This document shows, in pieces, positions 7,866 through 13,917 of a stretch of DNA of 23,861 nucleotides; position 1 is the first letter of the stretch; every line of letters starts with the position of its first letter. Location: assembly GCA_021803885.1 (NCBI GenBank), contig JAJZKY010000004.1, forward strand, positions 1-23,861. Reading direction: 5' to 3'. The position numbers and the translations under genes are program-made. This DNA is from Planctomycetota bacterium (GTDB lineage: Bacteria > Planctomycetota > Phycisphaerae > WQYP01 > JAJZKY01). The notes under the pieces were generated by a model. That model saw nothing but the letters and a program-made list of their open reading frames with translations, made no database searches and had not been told where the DNA came from.

Positions 7866-8621
7866 TTATTCGCGGCGGCCCATGCGGTAATCGAGATAGA
7901 GGACATGGACTTTGATCTGGTCGCCGGCATGGTACCTGGGAAGGTGGGCCATTTTGATCATTTGTATAATGCTGCCCGGGTTGCCGTTGCTCCACTCAAC
8001 GAGCGAGCGCAGTACATCGTCAAGATTTGACGCCCATAGCGCGGTGCTTTGCGCTTCTCTCCGCGCGAATTCAAGGGCCACGGGCGGCAGGAAGTCCTTC
8101 AGCTCAAGCCGTTCCGAGCGTCCCGCGCACATGGGCTGCAAGGCGCCGATGTCTTCCATGTGCGGTGTGCGCGCTACAAAGATGACAGGCGTGCGATCGA
8201 AGTAATTCAAGTCCTTGATCAGGCCGGTAACCACGCGTGATGGTCCGGCCACGTGATCGAGAGCGATCAGGAATGATTCCTGTGCCAGCGCCCGTTGGAC
8301 GACGCCCTTCAGGGAGCCTGTGTTCAGAGAGGCAACGTCGGTAGGCAAGTTGATCCCCGGCCCTGCGAGCCGGCGCAGCTCCGCGATGAGCGACATCAGA
8401 ATATCGCGCGGCGATTGTGCCCTGGGCACGTGCAGGATGCGCGGTTGCGTCTTGACGAAGGCTTGGAGGAGTCGCGTCTTGCCTACGCCTTCCGGCCCGA
8501 AGATGAGGAGCGACTTTTGCCGCTGCGCCTGGGCAAGCAGCCGTGCCATCTCCTCCGACCTGTCCACGGCGGCAAGAAACTGCTGGGCATCGACGGCGCT
8601 GTTGAGACCCGTGCCGGGCAT
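7866..8621 (-). CDS. AAA/STAND-like P-loop ATPase
   Basis: The 251-residue protein carries Walker A GPEGVGKT (42-49) and Walker B FLIALD (117-122). A later FVARTPHMEDIG segment (148-159) carries an arginine where sensor or ORC/STAND ATPases have one. It resembles the ATPase core of AAA_16/NACHT-like switch proteins but lacks any added sensor or effector domain. The ATG is preceded by AAGGAG (8627-8632) with five-base spacing; this site overlaps the ppa stop codon, so translation is coupled to ppa. It is the second and last gene of the ppa unit and would share that unit's fluoride riboswitch. It may act as a regulatory or remodelling ATPase; partners are unknown. Confidence 0.75.
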   Translation of the reverse strand: MPGTGLNSAVDAQQFLAAVDRSEEMARLLAQAQRQKSLLIFGPEGVGKTRLLQAFVKTQPRILHVPRAQSPRDILMSLIAELRRLAGPGINLPTDVASLNTGSLKGVVQRALAQESFLIALDHVAGPSRVVTGLIKDLNYFDRTPVIFVARTPHMEDIGALQPMCAGRSERLELKDFLPPVALEFARREAQSTALWASNLDDVLRSLVEWSNGNPGSIIQMIKMAHLPRYHAGDQIKVHVLYLDYRMGRRE

Positions 8622-8630
8622 TCGCGCTCC

Positions 8631-9164
8631 TTACGCTGCGACGGTCCTGCGCATAAACCTGTCGTGGCTCGACCGGATCACCTCGAACGCCGCGTCGCGA
8701 TCCTTCCAGCCGATCACCTTCGTCTGCTTCCCTTCGAGATCCTTGTACACGGAGAAGAAATGCTCGATCTCCAGCAGAATATGTTTCTGCACTTGTGTAT
8801 AAGAGTCGATCTCCCGGAATCGCGGATTGGCAGTCGCGTAGGAAAGAATCTTTTCGTCGCAAACGCCCTGGTCGAGCATCTCAAACAGGCCAATCGGCCT
8901 GGCGTTATACACGCAGCCGGGAAAGACAGGCGTATCGCCCAGCACGAGGATATCGAGAGGATCGTCGTCCTGAGCAATGGTTTGAGAAATAAATCCATAG
9001 TCGCCGGGAAAATGGACAGGGGAGTGCAGGGAACGGTCCAGTACGAAGACATTCAGATTGGGATCGTATTCGTATTTGTTGGTGCTGTCCTGTGGGACTT
9101 CGATGACTGCGGTTACAATTTCGGGCGATTTATTGCCAATGGGAAGTTCAAGATAACTATCCAT
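8631..9164 (-). CDS. ppa: inorganic pyrophosphatase, family I
   Basis: This cytoplasmic 177-residue enzyme hydrolyses pyrophosphate to two phosphates with Mg2+. Conserved elements are KYEYD, DYGFI, the metal-binding DDDPLDILV (three Asp in the D-x-D-P-x-D pattern), the LDQGVCDEK pair of Asp plus Lys, and VYKDLEGK. The start at 9164 has AAGGAG (9169-9174) four bases upstream; longer upstream frames run through the terminator and are rejected. Fluoride is a classical tight inhibitor of family I pyrophosphatases. Here the gene lies directly behind a fluoride riboswitch with an intrinsic terminator, so induction should supply fresh enzyme when fluoride enters the cell. It is co-transcribed with the ATPase gene nine bases downstream. 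Confidence 0.96.
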   Translation of the reverse strand: MDSYLELPIGNKSPEIVTAVIEVPQDSTNKYEYDPNLNVFVLDRSLHSPVHFPGDYGFISQTIAQDDDPLDILVLGDTPVFPGCVYNARPIGLFEMLDQGVCDEKILSYATANPRFREIDSYTQVQKHILLEIEHFFSVYKDLEGKQTKVIGWKDRDAAFEVIRSSHDRFMRRTVAA

Positions 9165-9195
9165 GAGGCTCCTTCGACCGCTGCGGCGCAAGAGC

Positions 9196-9224
9196 AAAAG
9201 AAAACCCCTGCGCGTAGCAGGAGT
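9196..9224 (-). terminator. intrinsic terminator / riboswitch expression platform before ppa
   Basis: On the minus strand ACTCCTGC (9224-9217) pairs with GCAGGGGT (9211-9204) across a 5-base loop, and is followed by TTTCTTTT (9203-9196). The 5' arm contains the bases (9222-9219) that the riboswitch needs for its pseudoknot, so the two folds exclude each other: a transcriptional ON switch for ppa. Confidence 0.92.
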
Positions 9225-9272
9225 CATCAGCCGGCCCATTTCGGGCGGCAATTAATGGCGGATTCCTTCGCC
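9214..9272 (-). ncRNA. fluoride (crcB-type) riboswitch aptamer, ppa
   Basis: The first hairpin is GGCGAAGGAATCCGCC (9272-9257; GGCG/CGCC stem). The second stem is GCCGCCC (9249-9243) with GGGCCGGC (9237-9230), one bulged C. The 3' strand CTGATGACTCCTGCTAC (9230-9214) matches the fluoride-riboswitch consensus end closely. TCCT (9222-9219) pairs with AGGA (9267-9264) in the first loop. The terminator that follows overlaps the pseudoknot strand, as in characterised fluoride ON switches. This is the clearest of the three copies in the window. Confidence 0.93.
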
Positions 9273-9278
9273 AATAAG

Positions 9279-9308
9279 AAGTTAGCACAGGTTCCAATCC
9301 TGCGGCAA
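9279..9308 (-). promoter_or_regulatory. candidate promoter for ppa unit
   Basis: TTGCCG (9308-9303) and TAACTT (9284-9279) are separated by 18 bases, and TG occurs in the extended -10 position. Transcription would start near 9272, the first base of the riboswitch. The hexamers are weak; placement gives most of the support. Confidence 0.4.
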
Positions 9309-9359
9309 CGGCAGAATACGTTGTCGCAGCCGGTGGATGCTTCCAGGCCAAGACGAAGA

Positions 9360-9632
9360 TCAATCGCATCTGCGATAGGCCTCGGCGAGGTCCGGGAAGC
9401 GGAGAAGCCAGGGGGTGAGATCGACGATGTGGCTGCGTTCAAGTGCCGTGTGCAGCCTCTGATTTTTCAGGCCTCGGGACAGGATAGCGCGAATCACTTC
9501 CTCTTCATCCAGCATTTCAAAGCAGACATTGAAGGCTCCCTCGTTTGCGATGCGGTCACACATGACGGTAGCGATTGCGTAGCGAATGCGATAGGAGCGC
9601 GCGTCGGGATCATAGAGCTTGGGGCGGTACAT
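9360..9632 (-). CDS. small hypothetical protein, GTPase operon end
   Basis: I do not recognise this 90-residue protein. It begins MYRPKLYDPDARSYR and contains mixed helical segments (TVMCDRIANEGAFNVCFEML, then EEEVIRAILSRGL), ending FPDLAEAYRRCD. No signal peptide, membrane segment or metal motif is seen. The ATG at 9632 is preceded by GAGGTG with suitable spacing; the frame continues upstream to 9764 but that part overlaps the preceding gene. It is the last gene before the ppa promoter and riboswitch and probably the last of the enolase-dynamin operon. Its position implies a role with the GTPase system; nothing more can be supported. Confidence 0.65.
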   Translation of the reverse strand: MYRPKLYDPDARSYRIRYAIATVMCDRIANEGAFNVCFEMLDEEEVIRAILSRGLKNQRLHTALERSHIVDLTPWLLRFPDLAEAYRRCD

Positions 9633-9678
9633 CGACACCTCGGATTGAAGAACATCAACGCGCCACAGACGATTGGCA

Positions 9679-9918
9679 TCAGTAGCCGTCCATGCGATAC
9701 ACTCCAAGCACTTTCCCTTGGTGGTCGTATGCGGTGAATTCGTGCCAGTCCTCACCGGTGTCACCGAGAAGGTAAACTATCCAAACGATCCGCTCGACTT
9801 TTTCGCAGATCTTTTCAGGCCACCAGGGCATCGGCTGAATGCACTTCCTGGCCAACGTGCCGGATCGAGCGATTTGCCGGGCCCGTTCTCCGGAAAATGT
9901 GCCTTGGGTATACGGCAT
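9679..9918 (-). CDS. small hypothetical protein
   Basis: The 79-residue product is unrecognised. It has a basic N-terminal half and a C-terminal beta-like segment (IVWIVYLLGDTGEDWHEFTA, then YDHQGKVLGVYRMDGY) that looks like genuine folded protein. There is no good Shine-Dalgarno sequence before ATG 9918. The reading frame is the same as that of the upstream zinc-ribbon/HEAT gene and is separated from its TAG stop (9943-9945) by only eight codons, so translational coupling, read-through or a former single gene are all possible. It lies in the same direction and spacing as the operon genes on both sides. Confidence 0.6.
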   Translation of the reverse strand: MPYTQGTFSGERARQIARSGTLARKCIQPMPWWPEKICEKVERIVWIVYLLGDTGEDWHEFTAYDHQGKVLGVYRMDGY

Positions 9919-9942
9919 ACGGTGATCCGTGAACTTGTCCCG

Positions 9943-10362
9943 CTAAGAATGAGTCTCTCGAACGCTCGACTTCGCTTGCGGCATGAAGGTGCCCAGGCTC
10001 TTCTTTGCGGCCTCTGCGAGAAAGCGATTTTCGCCCAAACTGATCGTGCGGAGTATCGCAACCGAACGGGGATCACCGAGCGTCCCCAGGCTCTCCAGCG
10101 CGGCTTTGCGAACGAAAAGGTCCGGGTCTTCTTCAGCTAAGCTGATCAAGTCTGGCACCGCATGGCGAATCTGATTTTCGCCAATCAGCCAGCAGATCCG
10201 CACCCTTGCTTCCGGCAAAGGATGCGCGAGCGCTCCGAGCAACTTTTCTTCGTACGTCCGATGGTCCAGCGTTAAATCTGCCTCACAACCGGGGCACACT
10301 TTGTCTTCTGATTTCACCTCACGCCAGCAACGGGTACAGTAGGCAATCATGTCGTAAGACAT
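9943..10362 (-). CDS. zinc-ribbon plus HEAT-repeat protein
   Basis: The 139-residue protein opens with a compact zinc ribbon, C9-x2-C12 and C23-x2-C26 (YCTRCWREV, VCPGCEADL). Two or three HEAT repeats follow (LLGALAHPLPEARVRICWLI; AVPDLISLAEEDPDLFVRKA; SVAILRTISLGENRFLAEAA). ATG 10362 has AAGGTG about seven bases upstream. It follows the dynamin gene by 18 bases. Zinc-ribbon-HEAT fusions act as small adaptor modules; no enzymatic residue is present. Together with the larger HEAT protein at 5169-6122 it suggests that helical-repeat adaptors accompany the GTPases. The in-frame continuation past its TAG stop into the next small gene is noted under findings. Confidence 0.82.
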   Translation of the reverse strand: MSYDMIAYCTRCWREVKSEDKVCPGCEADLTLDHRTYEEKLLGALAHPLPEARVRICWLIGENQIRHAVPDLISLAEEDPDLFVRKAALESLGTLGDPRSVAILRTISLGENRFLAEAAKKSLGTFMPQAKSSVRETHS

Positions 10363-10380
10363 GGGAGCACCTTCATGGGA

Positions 10381-12147
10381 TTACACAAGCGTCGAAAGCT
10401 CTTGTTCAAATGAGTTGAGCCGTTCAATCGCCGCCTGCACGGCGGGAGTGCCTTCTTCTTTGACTTTGCGCGCCCGGTCAAGTGCCTGTTCGGCAATGCG
10501 GCTGATCTCATGCAGCAGCTTGCGGATTTCAACCTCCAGGTGGCCACGACTTTCCTGAATACGATTGAAGACGTCATTTTGTACGCGCGCGCTGTTCACT
10601 TCCAGCAGATAATACAGAAACTCGCGCGCTTCATTGGTGATGAGTTTGCGCCCACCCACAAACGGCAAGAAAACGTCGGCGATCCAGCGCAGCGGCGACG
10701 GCGGTTGCGCAGTTCCGATGAAGTCCTCAAAAGTGAACCGGGAGCGCACGCGGAAGCCCTTTTCCGGATCGAGCGCATGCGGCATACGCGTCAGTTCGCT
10801 GAGGCCCGCATCGGCAAGCTTCTTCAGAAAGTTGTTTCCCATCTCCACGAAGCGAAGGGCCACGGCGCGATATTGGCGCTCGCCCTCTTCCTGCTCAGGT
10901 TTGAGCCAGGGCAAAACCTTATGGCGTGAAACGTCCTGGGCCAGACGCATCAGCCGGCGCCGATCATGGGGGCCAAAGCCGAGTTGTGTGGTGCGTAGCT
11001 CCTCAATAAACGCGGCTTGAGATTCTGTCCACGCGGAGCGGAAGAACCACCGGCGTCTTTCCAGGAAAAGATTGGAAATCCGCTGCTGCTCCGCCATGAA
11101 CAGGAAGTTCAGCTCGCGCATGGAGCGTTCGGCCTCGCTGATGGTTTCCTTCATCAGCGCAATGCGTCGCTCGGATTCTTCGATGGGCCTTTGCAACGCG
11201 TCGCGGTCCTCGCTGATGATGGCCAGCAGCTGTTCGCTGAGGCGCTGCAGGCCACGGCCGCAAGCGGCACGAACCAGATTTCTGCCGGAGTCTTCAACGA
11301 GGTGATGCAAACCTGCCAGCAGCTTTTCCCAATCCCGCAAGGGACCGCGGTTTTCCATTCGTTCGGCGGCGCTCACCTCAAAGACCTCGCCCATCGGGCG
11401 ATGCAGGCGCTTCTCCAGCATCTCACGGGTGAACTTGACTGCGGCTGCGCGCTCCGCATCGGTGGTGCGATCGGCCTTGTTGATAATCAGAATCAAGTCC
11501 TGAACCTGCTTGCCGACTGCCTCCACCAGTGCCAACTCTTCGCCCGCAATTGGCGGATCGGCTCCGACGACAACCAACGCCGCATCGATGTGCGGAATGA
11601 ACGCCTGTGTCGTTGCTGTGTTTCCACCAAAGACCGAGCCCAGGCCCGGCGTATCCACGAAACACATACCCGAAGACAACAAGGGGCTGGGCGCGAATAC
11701 TTCTGCGCCGTCCACGCCGTTTCTGTTTTCGGGGTTCAGTTCTTCGGTCACGTATTTCTTCAGGTCGCGCATGGCAATATCTCGCCAGGATCCGTCGCGC
11801 ATACGAACGCGCGCCTGAAGTCTGTCGCCAAAACGAATCACGGTTGGCACCGCCGTAACCGGAACAAAGCCGGTCGGTACCACTTCATGACCGACGAGAG
11901 CATTGAGCAAAGTGGATTTGCCGCGCTTAAACTGGCCGACACAAGCCACATAGAAACGGCCTTCGGAAACCCGTGCTGCCAGTTCCCGCGCTTCTTCGGC
12001 GACAGGCTCAGCTCCAAGCTCCGCAGCTAGATCGGCAAGCCGCATCAGACGCGAGGCGCCATCCACGGATGCGGATGTCTCCGTGGGAAGGCTGTCGTAA
12101 TCCTGCGCCGATTCGCTCATTTCGCAACCCCCTGGATCGGAGTTCAT
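10381..12147 (-). CDS. dynamin-like GTPase (588 aa)
   Basis: This is a full-length bacterial dynamin-like protein. It has P-loop GQFKRGKST (71-79), DTPG (165-168), NKAD (223-226), then a long helical region with alternating heptad-like segments that should form the neck and trunk. A hydrophobic patch near residue 490 (PLRWIADVFLPFVGG) is a possible membrane-contact paddle, and a terminal coiled coil returns toward the GTPase. Such proteins bend, fuse or protect membranes using GTP. The start ATG 12147 shares its A with the TGA stop of the DUF190 gene (TGATG), with GGGAGAG upstream, so the two are translationally coupled. An in-frame ATG at 12120 with AGGGGG is an alternative. It is the second GTPase of the minus-strand operon. 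Confidence 0.92.
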   Translation of the reverse strand: MNSDPGGCEMSESAQDYDSLPTETSASVDGASRLMRLADLAAELGAEPVAEEARELAARVSEGRFYVACVGQFKRGKSTLLNALVGHEVVPTGFVPVTAVPTVIRFGDRLQARVRMRDGSWRDIAMRDLKKYVTEELNPENRNGVDGAEVFAPSPLLSSGMCFVDTPGLGSVFGGNTATTQAFIPHIDAALVVVGADPPIAGEELALVEAVGKQVQDLILIINKADRTTDAERAAAVKFTREMLEKRLHRPMGEVFEVSAAERMENRGPLRDWEKLLAGLHHLVEDSGRNLVRAACGRGLQRLSEQLLAIISEDRDALQRPIEESERRIALMKETISEAERSMRELNFLFMAEQQRISNLFLERRRWFFRSAWTESQAAFIEELRTTQLGFGPHDRRRLMRLAQDVSRHKVLPWLKPEQEEGERQYRAVALRFVEMGNNFLKKLADAGLSELTRMPHALDPEKGFRVRSRFTFEDFIGTAQPPSPLRWIADVFLPFVGGRKLITNEAREFLYYLLEVNSARVQNDVFNRIQESRGHLEVEIRKLLHEISRIAEQALDRARKVKEEGTPAVQAAIERLNSFEQELSTLV

Positions 12148-12515
12148 CACGCTCTCCCGGAAGCGGTGTCCTGTTCCTTGCCGGCGGCCCGTGAGTAGCG
12201 GATTACCTCTACGCGCGACATTGCAATCAGGCCCTCTTCGATCATCTCGTCGAGATGCGGGATGAGCTTTGCGATCTGTTCTTCCTTATCGATGATGCTG
12301 AGCATGATCGGGGCATCTTTCGAAAGCTTCCAATGGCTGGCGTGCCGGATCCGGGTGCTGGTTCCATAGCCTTCGATGCCTTTGTAGACGATAGCTCCGG
12401 CCAAACCCAATTCCTGGCACTTGGCCAGGATCGCCTCGTGCAGCGGCGCTCCGTGCCAGGTGTCTGCTTCGCCGAAGTGAATACGCAGCATGTTTGCCTG
12501 AAACTGCTCTTTCAT
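12147..12515 (-). CDS. DUF190 (COG1993) protein
   Basis: The 122-residue protein is a single DUF190 domain with the characteristic LRIHFGEADTWHGAPLHEAI start, GAIVYKGIEGYG centre, DAPIMLSIIDKEE strand and GLIAMSRVEVIRY end. DUF190 proteins are small PII-like ferredoxin-fold proteins of unknown biochemistry that are frequently encoded beside crcB fluoride channels. ATG 12515 has GGAGG (12521-12525 region) at good spacing. The gene follows the tandem DUF190 gene by 27 bases and overlaps the dynamin start by one base. It could sense a ligand and control the GTPase, but that is inference from architecture and context. Confidence 0.93.
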   Translation of the reverse strand: MKEQFQANMLRIHFGEADTWHGAPLHEAILAKCQELGLAGAIVYKGIEGYGTSTRIRHASHWKLSKDAPIMLSIIDKEEQIAKLIPHLDEMIEEGLIAMSRVEVIRYSRAAGKEQDTASGRA

Positions 12516-12542
12516 TGTTCAGCCTCCGTTGACCGTGCCTGA

Positions 12543-13292
12543 TTACGCAGGTTCACCCGTCGTTGATCTCTGTGCCTCGCCTTCCTCTATCTGCATTGGG
12601 CGATACGAATACTTGATGATGTCTACATCCGACAGCACAACCAGGCCCTCCTCCACCATCTGTTCGACGATCGGAAGGAACGCCTTGAGCTTTTCCTCGC
12701 TGTCGATCACCGAGAGCATCACGGAGGAATCGTGCGAGAGGTGCAGCGCCTTGTCTCTGTGTACGCGGCGATGCGCTCCGTAGCCGAGAATCCCGCGATA
12801 GACCGTAACTCCCGCGATATCGTTGGCTCGCATGGCTTCGACCAAAGCGATGTGAAGCGGCTTGTCGCGCCAGCGGTCCGCTTCTCCGATGTAAATCCGC
12901 ATTAGCCTCGCCTTGCCCTCGATCTTGAGATGCGAGGGCGGCATTGTTTTCTTTGGCTTTGAGGCCTGAGCCGGCTTGGCCACCATGGTTTCCTGCACTT
13001 CGATCATCCCGGTGCCGGCCAGCTCCTCCAGCTTTCCAAGAAGCTCATTCACCTTTTCGGGAGTCTCGATGAATTCGATTTTGACGGGCATGCGGTCGGA
13101 GATCTCGACGCCGCTGGCCGTGTGCATGTGATGATCCGCCCCGAACCCGGCCACACCCCTCAGGACCGTAGCGCCGGAAACGCGGCGATAGAGCAGAAAA
13201 TCCAGGATGCTCGAATATGCGGGAACTCCGTGGCGCGTTGCTCCTTCGCTGACGTAGATGGAAACTTTGAGCGCTTTTCCAGCTTTCAACAT
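12543..13292 (-). CDS. tandem DUF190 (COG1993) protein
   Basis: The 249-residue product contains two DUF190 domains. The first spans about residues 6-105 (VSIYVSEGATRHGVPAYSSI, TVLRGVAGFG, MPVKIEFIETPEK). A Lys/Pro-rich linker follows, then the second domain at about 128-230 (MRIYIGEADRWRDKPLHIAL, TVYRGILGYG, SSVMLSVIDSEEK). The second is closer to the single-domain protein next door. ATG 13292 is preceded by AAGGGAGAAGAAG; an in-frame extension to 13430 has no ribosome site and runs into the gene upstream. It lies 11 bases after the Cys-rich gene. With the neighbour it gives three DUF190 domains in one operon, enough for a trimer-like assembly if these behave as PII relatives. Confidence 0.93.
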   Translation of the reverse strand: MLKAGKALKVSIYVSEGATRHGVPAYSSILDFLLYRRVSGATVLRGVAGFGADHHMHTASGVEISDRMPVKIEFIETPEKVNELLGKLEELAGTGMIEVQETMVAKPAQASKPKKTMPPSHLKIEGKARLMRIYIGEADRWRDKPLHIALVEAMRANDIAGVTVYRGILGYGAHRRVHRDKALHLSHDSSVMLSVIDSEEKLKAFLPIVEQMVEEGLVVLSDVDIIKYSYRPMQIEEGEAQRSTTGEPA

Positions 13293-13303
13293 CTTCTTCT
13301 CCC

Positions 13304-13869
13304 TTATGTCTTGAGCCCTTGCTGGGCCACCAGAAATTCTGCCGCGCGGCCAAGGGCGCCCCAACCAGCGCGGTCCGGTCCCGGCTTGCTGCGAAGCTGA
13401 CTCAGTTCTACCGTCAGCCGCTGACGGCAACGAATAATGATGCCATCAATCCGTGGCGTCAGGGCAAGCGGAACCTTGTTGCGCAACTTCATCGCGTGAG
13501 GCACGCACAAAACCACGTCCAATCGCAGCCGATGCAAAACTTCCGCACGCTCAATACTACTTACAAATTCCCGCATTCGCAGTTGTTCTTCCGCCGCAAC
13601 CTCGCTACAAATGCCGCATTCGGAAGTTCCGTTTGACGCCGCGGCCGCATTATTCACCAGCTTCATAGAGGCTTCCGCCGCGGCCGGCGCATCCTGAACT
13701 GCGGCCAACCCCCAAGCATGAAAGCTGCACAGCCGGTGAAGCTCGCCCCCCGAATGATACTGGAGCCGAAGCGTCTAAACTCTTTCAGAAACCGGCAAAA
13801 CGGACACCCGGGCTCATGCAGGGTCTGAAGGATCGGGTGATAGACCACGAGTTGACGATGTGTTCTCAC
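13304..13869 (-). pseudogene. free-standing tandem CxxC-CxxH module protein, frameshifted
   Basis: Two overlapping minus-strand frames together encode one protein of about 188 residues. The first frame, from GTG 13869 (AGGGGT upstream), carries CPFC. The second carries LCSFH, then CGIC and LCVPH, and ends at 13304. The frames join if the run of six G (13746-13751 on the plus strand as C) had seven, giving CPFC-x22-CSFH-...-CGIC-x33-CVPH. The arrangement and the helical tail match the C-terminal half of the GTPase at 6153-7847. The defect may be a sequencing or assembly error, a true mutation, or a slippery site used for programmed frameshifting. It lies in a tight operon between the 711-aa GTPase and the tandem DUF190 gene. 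Confidence 0.8.
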
Positions 13870-13917
13870 GAGAATACACCCCTGTCACAAGAGAATCGCT
13901 CCGCAATGCTCCTCTTT

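Noticed and set aside
8295..9737. Plus-strand open frame of 480 codons
   Set aside because: It is antisense to the ATPase, pyrophosphatase and a small gene, has no family motif, and crosses the riboswitch and terminator.
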